DNA of 64,000 bases, taken from assembly GCA_037157565.1 (NCBI GenBank), contig JAZHRO010000012.1, positions 5,544,501 to 5,608,500 of the forward strand, read 5' to 3'. This stretch comes from Thalassia testudinum. Taxonomy: Eukaryota > Streptophyta > Magnoliopsida > Alismatales > Hydrocharitaceae. The notes below the pieces were generated by a model, which saw only the letters and a list, made by a program, of their open reading frames with translations, was not told the origin of the DNA and searched no databases. The translations under genes and the position numbers were made by a program. Positions 33,535-45,540 of the stretch are shown here, in pieces. Every line of letters begins with the position of its first letter. The stretch's first letter is position 1.

Positions 33535-34560
33535 GTATGTTTTTTTTTCTTTTTCCTTTCTTTTTAGGATAACATCAATTGTTTCTGTCATTTTAGAGAA
33601 GGGTAGAGTAATAGCTCTAAACAAAATTTTCATCAAATATGAGTATATTTATAATATGAAATGGATGACATATGTGAACATGCATGGGTATGAAATAATG
33701 ACCATATTTCTATATGGATATGAAATTTATATGTGCATCCTTCTAGAAATTGATAGAGCAGCAAATTGGGTGTGGATCGGTTGCTCTCTATTATCATTAG
33801 TATCCCAAAAAGAAAGCCTACTATTAGAAATTTGGTAAATTTCCATCATTATGGAATTGTATCACTGCATCTAGAAGCTTGCAACTACCATTGTCCTACA
33901 TAGTACTTTTGTTATCTAGTGTTGCCTTGTAGCTTGTATTAACTTCAGGAAGAAGCAACATTAGCTCATGTGCTGAAATAAATTTCCATATTTATTGTTA
34001 ATTTATAAAGAAGAGCATCATCAAGCAATATATTTTTATTTGATCCTGTGATAAATATTATAAAGAAGCAACATTATCAGACATGTGATAAATAGGAAAG
34101 CATTTTTAGTTTTGGTAGTATCCAGGTGGCATCAAGGATTCATGTATAACCTACTCGTTGGACAATGGTTACATCATTGTTATTGTGGCAACAACTTGTA
34201 ATATTTGGTAGATGTGTTGGAGTCTATTTATCATTATGTTTAAGGCTACCAGATATGGTTAGAAGCCTTTATAGGACCTCGCTAGCCAAGATCCTTAAAG
34301 AACTCAATCCTTTTTCCTCTAACTCCATAAAATAAATTTATTCCACTTTGGGCCCTTTTACCATGTTATATTTTGGCTTTAATTTGTGCAGCTGTCATCT
34401 CAAGTTCGTGTAAAATTCAATTGATTTAGCTAGCAAATTATTCTATTCCCATCTCTCAGATGACTTCAGGCAGTCCTTTTTTGCCTTATTGTTATTCTTT
34501 TGCAATGAGATATTAGACAATCTTAAACAGGTGGTTAACATGTCACCATTCTTACATCAG
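33535..34560 (+). other. CACTA interior, intron-like
   Basis: No coding block recognised; A/T-rich. Confidence 0.4.
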
Positions 34561-34982
34561 GTCTTGTTGGAAGAAATGGGACAAGGAAAACATCTTTTCT
34601 CAACCACATGGCCATTCATGAAATTGATGGTAGTATTCCTATGAACTATCAGATATTGCATGTAGAGCAAGAAGTTGTTCGAGATGATACCACTGCACTA
34701 CACTGTGCACTAAACTTTGACATTGAAAGAAAGCAACTAGAGGCTCATCTTCTTCAACTTCAGGTTTGTAGTTCCGCCATAACATTGGGAAATTGATTTT
34801 TTTCTACTCATCTACAGGGCTAATTCCAAGGCATATTGCATGGTAACTAAACTCTGTTAATGTTTTTCTTATGTTTGAAGAGGGATTTGGAGCTTGAAGA
34901 GGAGGAAGGAAAGAGCAACAAGAAAGTCAGTGAAGCCATTGCAAAGATTCCATCTCCCAAATCCATTGAAGATGTTCATTAG
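34561..34982 (+). pseudogene. Captured ABCF3/GCN20-type ATP-binding cassette fragment, two exons
   Basis: Exon 1 (34561-34763, acceptor CAG, donor CAG|GTTTGT) reads LVGRNGTRKTSFLNHMAIHE then ILHVEQEVVRDDTTALHCAL. This is the first Walker A region of ABCF proteins, with one glycine of GxxGxGK changed to Arg. Exon 2 (34881-34982) reads RDLELEEEEGKSNKKVSEAI and ends at TAG 34980. ABCF/GCN20 proteins act on ribosomes in translational control. Of a ~700-residue protein only about 100 codons are left. Confidence 0.8.
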
Positions 34983-35204
34983 ATAAATATAATTTTGTAG
35001 ATTATTTTAGTTGGGTTGTTGAAGCGATTCGTATTCAGATTTGCTAGAATTGATCTTCATTATATTTTTTATTTTTTTATGTATTTTTCATTTCTTTTCT
35101 CGTGTATTATCCTTAAGAGGGGAATATGTAGTTTGATGATTGGGGAATTAATAAAAAGGACTTTGTGCTCGTGTTCCTATGTTTTGTACTTGTAAAAAAA
35201 ATTA
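34983..35204 (+). other. AT-rich tail after the last captured exon
   Basis: No coding signal; could serve as 3' UTR for a chimeric transcript. Not tested. Confidence 0.35.
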
Positions 35205-35771
35205 TTTCTTAGTAAAGAATAAAATTAAATCGTATAGGAATCATTAAAGTGAATTAACGATGATAATTAAATGGTAAAAGAAAGTGTCATTAAAGTAAAT
35301 AATGAGTGTTGATTTAGTGGCATAAGAAAACCCCATTAAAGTGAACCAATAATGGCAATTTAAAGACAAATAATTACTATTAAATAATATCAATAGAGGC
35401 AATTAGATAAAATAAAGTCACTAAAGTAAATCAATAGTGGCAATTTAGTGACATAAAAAAAGTCATTAAATGAAGTATATAGTGACACTAATAGCATCAA
35501 TTAAATTGTCACTAATATAAATCAATGAAATAGTGGCAAATAAATTGCCACTAAAGAAGATCATTAGCGATATTATTTACGGCAATAAAAGTGATGCTAA
35601 TAACATTGATTTAGCAATGATCTTACAATTGCCACTAACCTTTTAGTGATGCCAATGAAGGTGGCAATTAAGCGATAATTATTTTAAGTGTCGCTAATTA
35701 CATATAGCGACAAATAGAAGGCCTATAATGACAAATATTAAATGTCGCTAAAGGTAATATTTTTTGTAATG
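35205..35771 (+). repeat. CACTA right subterminal repeats and terminal inverted repeat
   Basis: Dense short repeats in both orientations (AGTGGCA, TTGCCACTAA, GTCACTAAAG, TGTCGCTAA) from about 35260. It ends with ATGTCGCTAAAGGTAATATT and TTTTGTAATG. These are binding-site arrays in En/Spm-like elements. The expected terminal CACTAC reads CATTAC here, one transition away. Confidence 0.75.
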
Positions 35772-37405
35772 CCATGTAGCCCCTATGCGATGGAGAAAAG
35801 AGGAAAAGGGAGGTGGGTTCGCTCTCTCTCTCTCTTGTTTATTGAGAATTGTGCCGCTAGAGGAAGTAAATGATGGCCACCAACTCTATATAGGACTTTT
35901 ATAGGTTCAACAATTCGAATTAGATTTAGGAAATACCTAAGTTAGACTCCAAATTTGGTGTATCTATGCCTTTTGCCTCCTTCTTGTATTTTTCGCAAAC
36001 TTGATCTATAGACCTCGAATTTATGCAAAATAAAAATTGTTGAAAAGCTTGTGATGAGAGGAATCCAATTGTACCAAATATAGCATATTCTAAGTAAGTT
36101 TTACCTAAGGGTTGACCAGGTTTGACCAAAACACACATTTTCTCATTTGTCAGGTCACACTGACCTGATTCGTGCTTGACAAATGTCAACAGGTTCATCT
36201 TAACATGCTTAATTTTGAAATGACTCAGGAACCTAGTGATTGTCAAAAAATTAAAGTCATAAAAATACATTCGTTGTATTCGAAATCGCGAAGATACTCT
36301 TAAATTTGTAATACTGAACTTGAAAAGTCATGCAAGTTAAAAATAGTGCTCAGGTCATCGCCGGGAGGCAACTAATGTTTTTTGCTTCCTAAGAGAGATA
36401 ATTTTTTTTGTATTTTTATTTTTCTAATTTTTTTTTGCATAAAGAACAAGATAAAAGCAAACTAAACTAAACTATCAACTAAGTAAGCAAATACTAAGAA
36501 ATTAACTACCAACTAAGGAATTAAAAGCGAGAGACGCAGACATAAATAGAAGAAAACTTTATTGCTACTATAGAAGAGTTCTAATACATCAAAATGAAGC
36601 TACAAGAATACTTGCTACAATGAAAATAACTAAATAAACAAAAGCTAGAACAAAAGTGGAGGTGGTCATGAAGGCATAGCCTAGAGAGATGTGGAGACGA
36701 AGCAAATGTAAAGGCGCACTTGGTTGAGCTTTGACCTTGGAAAGGCCCACAACCAAGCTTGGAGATGATGGAGGGGGGTCGGCTATGATGGTGGAATATG
36801 GTGGAGGTTGAAGATGAAGGTGGTGTGCTAATGGAACTAATGGGAGGACTTAAAAGCTAATGGAACTTAATTGCAAGCAATGGACCTAGAGAGTAACTTC
36901 CTGGCCTATGGTGGACGTCCAAGGGGATTTAAATAGAGGAGGGGAGGTTTCTAGATGGTGGCTTGGAAGGCAAGGAAGTAGGTTCTAGAATTAAGATTAG
37001 GATTTAGGATTTATCTAAATAGGAAAGTAGGACCTAATTTCCTTCAATTTTTGGTCTCTTTATAATTTGAATTTCAAATTGCGCATAAAATGAAAGTTGT
37101 AGCCCTTGAAATCAGCTCTCAAATACAACTTGAATCACTCAATTTGAATTATAAATGAGAAAGTTATGACAAAAATATGAAAAGTGTATCAGGCTGTCTC
37201 AAATTTTTAGATTGGGATCTTGATTAGTGGTTCTTGGGTTTTGCAAATGTGGAATGTGGGATCTAAAATATGTGAATGGGATTTATTGCAGACATGATTG
37301 ATATGGTGGGATTATAGAGGATCTTGATGAGTGTGATTGGGATTTCTTCTAAAAGGGAGTCCAATCACCTTTGATTTGTGTTCACACATGATCTTGATTA
37401 AAGGG
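35772..37405 (-). repeat. Probable Athila-like LTR remnant, boundaries unresolved
   Basis: A reversed U5-like box (CAGGTCATCGCCGGGAGGCA) lies at 36352. A GA-rich purine segment around 36660-36860 resembles the R region of the LTR at 9108. This suggests a minus-strand LTR starting perhaps near 36241 (TGTCAAAAAA). I could not find matching target duplications, and 35772-36240 is unassigned. Confidence 0.35.
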
Positions 37406-38992
37406 TGATAACTCTGGATTCGATGATGATAATTCCATCAACAAGGGATCATCTTGAGGATATATGTGCACTAATAACATACCATAATGGGCATGGGAGC
37501 ACTACATGCATTGCGAATTAAGATTGATTGTAAATCAATATTTAATGGCCATGTGTACAAGTTCATGTTGAAACAAGCCTCAGATGAGCAATCAGACCAC
37601 ACGGATGGGCTCAGAACGACGAACAAAGTCCAATGGACTCAAAATCGCTTAAATCCGACATCTGGAGCTCCCTCAACCAGCCCAAAAATTTCTGGGCGTT
37701 GATCTGATGATCAACGACCCATAAGCGGCCACATGGTGCCATCCGCCGCATCCTCACCAACACGGCAACCACGCTCGTCACGAAGGAGCGCTTTAAGCTA
37801 TCCGATCCAAGGATCGAACAGCTGAGGAGCCACGATCTCGTGCCCAGCACCGCGTCCGCCATCGCACCTTCAAATCTTGACCGTTGGATCTCCATCCAAC
37901 GGTCAACACTGGCCGCCACTTGACTTCACTCCGCAACAACTGCGAAGATGGCGCAGTGGGTAGCGCCTCAGCCTCACAAGCAGCGACGAGTGTTCGAAGC
38001 TCCATGCGTTGCCAAATCACGCTTGATCGAAAGCGTGGTCGATTACAACCATCGATGCGGGCACGAACGGTATAGATGGAGTCCATGCGGCACCTCCAGA
38101 TGAAAGCTCGCCCTGACGCACAAGATCACACGCGCTCACTCCATGCAAAGCGAGATCCGAGCACCTCCTCTCACGTGATCGTGACCGTTGAAGCGCAATC
38201 AAACGGTTGATGTGCGTCCATCACGCGAAGGCTTACACTCTTGTAGGTGCGAGGGGGCAACGTGGCGCACCCTCAGCTATCCGATGGCTATCTACGCCTC
38301 GGATCCGACGGCTGAGAACGCGCAGGTGCGGATTGAAGGAGGAAACACGCATGCCTCTAAGGACCAGTGGCCGAGGGGCTTCATCGACACTTCTAGAATG
38401 GGATTAGCGACGTCTTGGACGTCGCTAAAACCCTTACCTAGTTTGGAAACCCCTTCTCTATATAAACCTCCTCAACCACCCCATTCAAGGACATTCAATT
38501 CTCATTCACCCTCCATTCAATACTAGCCCTCTCCTAGCTCCACCAAACACTCCATATCCGCCCTTGGAGTTGTCGAGCTACCGACGGAGCCCCCTCCACT
38601 GCCGTGGCCGCCTCGCCTCCTCCTCGCACTCTCTTTTATCCTAGTTTTATGTTGCACCATTTTAAGCTTTCATCTATTGTTGTATTTGTAAACGATCTCT
38701 AATTGCATACTATATGTAGATGTTGCTTCTTATATCATAGTTCACATCTCCTTAAGTGATTATCATGTTTTAAACGCAAGCTCTAACCCTACTCTCTCTC
38801 TCTCTCTCTCTCTCATTTTTGCAAGCAAACCATGCTACCATTTTGTGACACCTAAAGCGACTAAAACTAATCTAATTTCACGTCTCCCTGAGATCAACAC
38901 TTGGACTCACAAATCCATATCTTAATTTAAAATCGACAACTCGAGCGCATGCTACAATAATATAATTAAACCAACGTGTTCCGCGTGCGTCA
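37406..38992 (+). repeat. 5' LTR of the Athila-like host element
   Basis: TGATAACTCTGG...GTGCGTCA, 1587 bp, sharing most blocks with the solo LTR at 28640-29721. Start chosen by alignment to that LTR's TGATAACACC. It contains the perfect hairpin TTAGCGACGTC/GACGTCGCTAA (38404-38428), CTATATAAAC near 38458 as TATA box, a long CT repeat at about 38790-38814, the U5 box near 38883, and antisense tRNA-Asp similarity at 38952. Confidence 0.8.
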
Positions 38993-38995
38993 GTT

Positions 38996-39016
38996 GTTAG
39001 CGCTGTTGCCAGGGAG
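38996..39016 (+). other. Degenerate tRNA-Asp primer-binding site
   Basis: TTAGCGCTGTTGCCAGGGAG, four bases after the LTR. Compared with the intact TGGCGCCGTTGCCGGGGA at 48366 it differs at three or four positions. Confidence 0.75.
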
Positions 39017-40109
39017 GCAACGGATTTCTTTTGTCTCTTTCATCTCGCATTAGTATTCACATCTTCTGACTCATTTTTGCTCTCTTTACTTGATTGGTTG
39101 CAGGAACTCGACGCCTTGGTGATGGAGGAGCGCGATCCAAGACAGTAGACAAGGAGTAAAGTGCTATGAAGACTGTTGTGAGTATCACTCCACCCATTGA
39201 TTGTTTGATTGCTTAAAAAAAACACAAAAAAAAATATAAATCTAAAATTGGCATGGTGAATGGCTACTTGACCCACATTCCAAACTCATCACCCAACCAA
39301 AAAAAAATACACTCTAACATTCTTGAAATCTTTCTGGAGTGTTCTTCTTTCTTTTAAGTGGTGTTTGTAAAGCCACCATGATTTGACTTGGGCTGCACCA
39401 CTCACCATAATTAAAATCAACTCACCTGGTAGAACTGCATAAACACTAGGGTTGTTTTTCTAGGGCCACATCATTCTAAAGGAAATCGATTTTCTCCCAT
39501 TGTGTGCAAAACCTTGTGTACCCACTTGAACATTGTTTGAAAACATTAAAGAACTCCAACCCTAAAAAGCATTAAAGCAAGGATAAATCATTAAAAGACA
39601 CCACATCCTAAAATCATTGCTTGAGAACCATGTTTTGTTAAGTGCACACACATGCTCAAATCGGTTAACTAAGTGGCACAACCCCAAACAATGCCTCATC
39701 ACATATCCTGAGCACAAGCACTAATCTAGCCCCTCATTAAAATGGAGTAGACGTGCCCTAGGACTAGTCTAAGTCTTGGAGGTGTGATTAGGTTTGCTAG
39801 GTACTTGGCCTTTATTCCCTTTGTAAAATTCGGTGTCTAGGCTGCGGGGAAGTGTCAAATGATCGCGGTTGTGGGGTCTACGGAATCGGCGGTGCAAGCC
39901 AAAGGAAGAACCTTCCCCTCAATCCCCTTGTAATCAACCTGGCTAGTTTAACATCGGGAAGGGAGGTTAAGTGCTTGCAGTTTTGATCATTCCCTTTGAG
40001 GCTTCTAGGTCACCTAGGGACACTATAAGGACTAGACTTACTTGCTTGTTTGTGCACACACTTCTCGCAACGGTCTCTCTCCACATCCCTCCCCATTCGT
40101 CTCTAATGT
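39017..40109 (+). other. Athila-like leader between PBS and gag
   Basis: Contains a splice-acceptor-like GGTTGCAG near 39104 followed by GAACTCGACG, and an ATG at 39122 opening a very short frame that ends in CAAGACAG. The same mini-exon layout (CAGGAACTC...GACAG) exists in the tandem element at 48455-48506. The rest has no ORF of note. Confidence 0.5.
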
Positions 40110-42190
40110 ATGCACAGAAGACGATCACTTAATCCTGAGCTGTTTGTTTTAGAGAAGGGAATCAGGAGGAGACTTGATTTTTCAGGAGAACTGGCTGACC
40201 CAAGAATTGATGAGATTGAGAACCAACCTCAACCCGATGCTATGGCCATCATTCAGGCTCAAATCTCTGCCAACCACCAACTTCAACAACAAAAGATCCA
40301 AACCATCATACAAGTCATACACCGATTGCAAAACCCTCAAAGGCAACCCCCACCTAACCCACCACAACCTCCCGAGGGCCAACCAAGGCCTCTCCGTGAT
40401 TTTTACGATCCGTCTACTATCTGGATCAAGCCACATCTTAGGGTCCCCAAAGGGGGAGATGATTTTAAGCTAAAACCTAATGTCCTAAACTTAATTCAAA
40501 GCCATTGTCATGGGAGCTCAAATGAAGACCCCTTTCAACACCTAGAGGACCTAGACCGGATCACCCAAACTCTGAAACCAAGGAACATCAGCTTGGATAT
40601 TGTTTTAATTAAAATGTTCCCTTTCTCCCTAAAAGACAAAGCATCTCACTAGCTTAGAACCTTAGGGAGACCCATCTCCACCTAGGAGGAACTGAGGCAT
40701 GCATTCTTGAAGAAATTTTTCCCCATAGGTAAAATCAATGCCCTCAGAAGAGCCATTACCACATTCACACTATAAGGTAGGGAACAATTCCATGAGGCGT
40801 GGGAAATATTTAATGAATTATTAAGGAAATGCCCATACCATGAGGTTCCAAGGTAGCAATTGGCTCAGATCTTCTACCATGGTCTGGACAACAACCTTAG
40901 AAACTTTGTTGACGCCTCATGTGGAGGCAACTTTTTGAACAAAGATAAGGAGAGCGCATTCGAACTCTTTGAGTCCATGAGTGAGAATTCGCTCAACAAT
41001 GCCTCCACGACCTAGTTTAATTGATTCAGTGTGGGATTTATGAGGTGCAAGCCAATTCTGGAATGGTTGACATGGACATTATAGCCAAAAAGTTGGATCG
41101 AGTTGAGTTGGAGGACAAAAAGATTGATGAGCTATTGAACCAAACCCGAAACCCACTACAGACCCTCCCCTAGTAAAGGGAGCTCACAATGTAGATTTGG
41201 TGCAACTAATGAACCAAATACACCTGGAACAACCCCTGACTATGTTCTAGGGAGGGACCTTTGTTCCCTCAAACCCTGATTACTCTCTCCCCTCCCCCTC
41301 GGCGTCTTCTATCTTTGAAGATGTGCAGGACATCCAAGGTTACTCTAAACCTGACCTCTTCTCCAACACCTACAATGCCAGATGGCGTAATCACCCAAAT
41401 TTTGCCTGGACAATTCAAAAATTGAACCAATTCCAGAACCAACCCAGGCCAAACCCTCCCTCCTATCAGCAAGGTCCACCAGTTAGACCACCCTATAATC
41501 AGAATAGGGCGGCCCCTGCCCGATAAAACCAAATGGACACGCTGATAAAAATGATGGCTGATTGGAATCATAAACACCAGAAGGAAATGGCATTAGTGAA
41601 GGGACAATTGAGTCAGTTGTTGGATAGCAAACAACAGGGGTCCCTTCCTTCTCAGCCACAACCGAACCCAAGAAATGTGATCAATAGAGGTCCCAATCCT
41701 TAAGGGTTCCAAGCCAATCCGGGGCATGCCCACATGATCCAAAGAGCCCCACAGACACCCCCTGGGTTTGGTGCTTCTTCTTCTTCTCAAGGATCTACCC
41801 ATGGTCCTAACGCCTTAGCCAACGCGGTTACCTTAAGAAGCGACACTAAAACCTAGGACCCCAAATGGTCGACCCCTCCCGTGACCTCGCTTCCTGAGAT
41901 GCCTAATTTCGAGGATGAGCGGGAGGAACCCAAGGACCAGGAGACTAAACCAATTAAAACCCAAACACCATACCCTGAGGCCTTGGAGAAAATGAAGAAA
42001 AAGAAAAATGTAGTTGAGAATGAGGAGTTGTTAGAGATTTTCAAACAAGTTCAGATTAATATTCCTCTCATCGAAGCAATCAAGCATATCCCGGCTTACG
42101 CTAAGTTCTTGAAGGATGTCTGTACGTCGAAGCGTAAGCCGAGAACCCAAGCACCTAGGAAGGTAGTGCTCTCAGAACAAGCTAGTTCAA
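40110..42190 (+). pseudogene. Athila-type gag and linker, several stops and frameshifts
   Basis: The frame begins with an Arg-rich stretch (RRRSLNPELFVLEKGIRRRL) and a Gln/Pro-rich linker. The retrotransposon gag core (FQHLEDLDRITQTLKPRNIS, then LKKFFPIGKINALRRAI) runs from about 40510. Stops interrupt at 40650, 40683 and further on, two or more where Trp is expected. After a frame change come the Gln/Asn/Pro-rich nucleocapsid-like part (41323-41800) and the conserved Athila block IPLIEAIKHIPAYAKFLKDV (42064-42125). No zinc knuckle is seen, as is usual for Athila. Confidence 0.8.
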
Positions 42191-42194
42191 TGTA

Positions 42195-42752
42195 TTGAGC
42201 AGCCTACCTCCCAAACGAACTGACCTAGGAGCGCCCCTGATATCTTGTAATATCAGGGACATGACATTTGATAGAGCACTCTTGGACTTAGGTGCCTCAA
42301 TCAACCTAATCCCGACTACCCTTTATCACCAGTTTGGATTTGGGGAGTTGAAACCCACACCTGTGACTATCCAATTGGTTGATATATCCGTGAAAACCCC
42401 AAAGGGGGTAGTCGAGGACGTAATTGTTCTGGTCAAGGACTTCTACTTCCCGGTCGACTTTTTGGTCCTCGACATGGAAGTCCCCAAGCAGCTACAAAAC
42501 ACACCTATCATCCTGGGCAGACCCTTCTTAACTACAGCTAAGGCAAACATTGATTGTGACATGAGATGCATGGAAATCGCCTTTGGAGACAAGAAGATGC
42601 AATTGGATATCTTCAGGGCAGCTAAGTCTTTTGATTGTGGCTGGGTTGAGGAGCACAATCCCATGGAACCTCTGATGGAAGAATGCCTCACTCTTAGCTC
42701 TTTAGCAGACCATCTAACTCAACCAGTTGATGACTACCCTGACCCACCCTAG
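42195..42752 (+). pseudogene. Athila-type aspartic protease domain
   Basis: Retropepsin-like core with the active-site motif ALLDLGASINLIP at about 42279 and the second conserved block IILGRPFLTTAKANIDC at about 42510. In this lineage the motif is D-L/S-G. The domain joins RT in the same frame across an amber codon at 42750. A frameshift just before 42195 separates it from gag. The first codon in frame here is TTG, so no separate start is implied; it would be part of a gag-pol polyprotein. Confidence 0.8.
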
Positions 42753-42755
42753 CCT

Positions 42756-44453
42756 GTGGAGGTTGACTTTTATAGAGCTGATTACCTTCAACAACCTCCA
42801 TTTGAGGAGATTGATGTTGATCAACTCCCGCCTTTCCCTTACCCGTCAAATGTTGTCCTACCTACACTCGAACTAAAGCCTTTGCCCGATAATCTCAAGT
42901 ATGTCTTCCTAGGACCTAACCAGACCTTCCCTATGATTATCAATGCCCATTTAACTAAGGATCAAGAACTTAGGTTGACTGCAACCCTTTCTAAACATCG
43001 GGCAGCCATTGGGTGGACAATTTCTAACTTAAGGGGAATTAGCCCTACCTATTACACTCACAAGATCTATTTGGAAGATAGGGCTCGACCTTCTCCCCAG
43101 ATGCAGAGGCGATTGAACCTGAATATGCGAGAGGTTGTTAAAAAATAAATAATCAAGTGGCTTGACGCAAACATCATTTACTCAATTTCTGATAGCCCCT
43201 GGGTGAGCCCCACTCAAGTGGTACCCAAGAAAGCCGGGCTCACCATGGTCACCAATGACCAGGGCGAATCCATCCTCACGCGCACCGCTACTGCATGGCG
43301 GGTGTGCATCGACTATAGGAAGCTTAACAAGGCCACCAAGAAAGATCATTTCCCTCTGCCATTCATTGACTAGTTTCTCAAGCGATTGACAAGGTAGAAA
43401 TATTTTTGCTTCCTGGATGGATACTCAGGATACAACCAAGTTGCTATTACACCAGAGGATCAAGAGAAGATCACATTCACTTGGCCCTATAGCACGTTTG
43501 CATTCCGTCGTATGCCATTTGGGTTATACAACGCACCCGCTACCTTTCAGCGTTGCATGCTATCCATCTTTTCAGAGATGGTGGGTGAATACTTGGAGAT
43601 CTTTATGGATGATTTCTCCATATTTGGGAACTCATTTGCCCATTGTCTTAGCAACTTGGAGAAGATCCTGAAGCGATGTATCGAGGTCAACTTGGTTTTA
43701 AGCTGGGAAAAGAGCCATTTCATGGTTCAAGAATGGATTGTCCTCAGTCACATCGTCTCTCATAGGGGCACCAAAGTTGATCAAGCTAAGGTTGATTTAA
43801 TTTCCAAACTTCCACCCCCTAGCTCGGTCAAGCAAATCCGATCTTTCCTGGGACATGTTGGCTTCTATAGAAGGTTCATTAAGGATTTTTCCAAACTTTC
43901 GAAGCCCTTGACTGACCTTCTATCCAACGACGCACTTTTTCACATGACACCTAATTGCATCAAGGCCTACAACACCTTTAGGGAAATAATCTCCACTGCA
44001 CCTATTTTACAATCCCTAGACTGGTCCCATGACTTTGAGATAATGTGCGATGTATCAGATCTTACTGTCGATGTAGTCCTAAGACAAAGAAGAGAGAAGA
44101 AACCCGTGGTGATGTACTACGCGAGCAAAACATTGGATGAGACTCAACGGAATTACATTGTCACAGAAAAAGAACTGCTCGCCATAGTCTTTGGGTTAGA
44201 AAAGTTCAGATCATACCTTCTAGGATCCCACATGATGGTTTACACCGACCACTCAACTATCCGACATTTGTTGGCCAGAAAGGACGCTAAACCCAGGCTT
44301 ATCAAATGGATCCTGCTCTTGCAGGAATTTGACCTGGAAGCCGGGTCCAAGGACGTTGTAGCCGACCACTTGTCCAAACTTCACCCGGACCACATTGGAC
44401 CCTCATTACCCTTAACCAACACCTTCCCTGATGAACAACTTCTAGCCCTGTAA
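42756..44453 (+). pseudogene. Athila-type reverse transcriptase and RNase H
   Basis: RT blocks in order: [68 protein letters not shown] and the catalytic FMDDFSIFG near 43605. The connection region ([20 protein letters not shown]) and RNase H ([31 protein letters not shown]) follow. RNase H ends with VVADHLSKL. Stops at 43146, 43371 and 43395 break RT while the rest of the frame is open to 44451. Confidence 0.93.
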
Positions 44454-44639
44454 GGAAGGAGGCTACCCTGCTATGCAGACTTCGTCAGCTATCTGGCAAT
44501 AGGTCAAACTCCACACGGTTGGTCCAGATAACAACAGAATAAGTTATTGCTGAAGCCAGGCACTATTTCTGGGATGATCCTATGCTGTTTAGACTCTATG
44601 CTGACCAGATCATTAAGAGGTGTATTCCTGAAGAGGAAG

Positions 44640-45540
44640 TCCAAAGTGTGCTATCCTTCTGTCACGACCAAGCCTGTGGTGGCCACTTCTCTGGAAAGCA
44701 GACGGCTGCAAAAGTTTTGTAGTCTAGATTCTACTGTCTATCCTTATTCAAGGACGCACACAGCTTTGCGAAGACTTGCTCTTAGTGCTAGACATTAGGG
44801 ACTATGACCAGAAAGGATATGATGCCCCTACACCCATCCTAATCGTCGAAATTTTCGATGTCTGGGGCATTGATTTTATGGGTCCCTTCCTACCATCCAA
44901 CGGTTTTGAGTACATATTAGTCTCAGTGGACTATGTCTCGAAATGGATCGAAGCCGTAGCCACCCGAAGATGTGATCATAAGGCTGTCATGGACTTTGTT
45001 AAGCAAAACATCTTCTCTCGGTTTGGGATACCGAAAGCCATGATCAGTGATGGTGGGAGTCACTTTATTCATGTCCAATTTCATGCTTTAGAAAATACGG
45101 GGTTACTCATAGCATTGCTACTCCGTATCACCCGCAAACAAATGGACAAACTAAGGTCTCTATTAGGCAGATCAAGAATATTCTGCAAAAGACTGTGAGA
45201 CCTGACCGAAAGGATTGATCCACACGATTGGATGATGCCTTTTGGCATATAGGACCGCTTTTAAGACCCCAATAGGCATGTTGCCGTATCGATTGGTCTT
45301 TGGCAAGGCTTGACACCTTCTGGTCGAGTTGGAACACCGGGCATACTAGGCTTTTAAGTAGTGCAATATGGATTCACAGTTGGCCGGAACACAAAGGACA
45401 CTCCAACTCTCCGAGCTCGAGGAAATCCGTCGGGATGCTTATGAGAACAGTCAACTTTACAAAGAGAAGATGAAAGTCATCCATGATAGACACATTCATA
45501 GGAAACCTTCGAGCCTAATCAGCAAGTCTGGATTTTTGAT
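44640..45540 (+). pseudogene. Athila-type integrase, N-terminal and core parts, split by tandem insertion
   Basis: An HHCC-type zinc region (FCHDQACGGHFSGKQTAAKV at about 44657) runs into stops. The core follows in another frame from 44776, with the first Asp in [11 protein letters not shown] and the second in MISDGGSHF. After a further frameshift comes [12 protein letters not shown], where the catalytic Glu position reads Lys. The C-terminal module (TPIGMLPYRLVFGKA, LSELEEIRRDAYENSQLYKE) stops at 45540, where the tandem element entered. Confidence 0.85.

Larger units (their letters stand above)
4068..35771 (+). mobile_element. CACTA-like (En/Spm) DNA transposon carrying host gene fragments, heavily invaded
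   Basis: The left end CACTCCAAAAG and the right end (reverse complement CATTACAAAAA) share CCTTTAGCGA at the same offset, 17 bases from each terminus. Both subterminal zones carry the AGTGGCA...TTGCCACTAA repeat typical of plant CACTA ends. Only about 65 bp remain on the left before the copia insertion; the body resumes at 27350. Without nested elements it would be about 7.4 kb. It holds no recognisable transposase but at least four host gene fragments, so it is best read as a non-autonomous gene-capturing CACTA. The 3-bp flanks (TAT left, CCA right) do not match, so the pairing of the two ends is inferred, not proven. Confidence 0.6.

Noticed and set aside
4065..35774. Target-site duplication for the CACTA element
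   Set aside because: Flanks TAT and CCA do not match; the element call rests on the terminal and subterminal repeats only.
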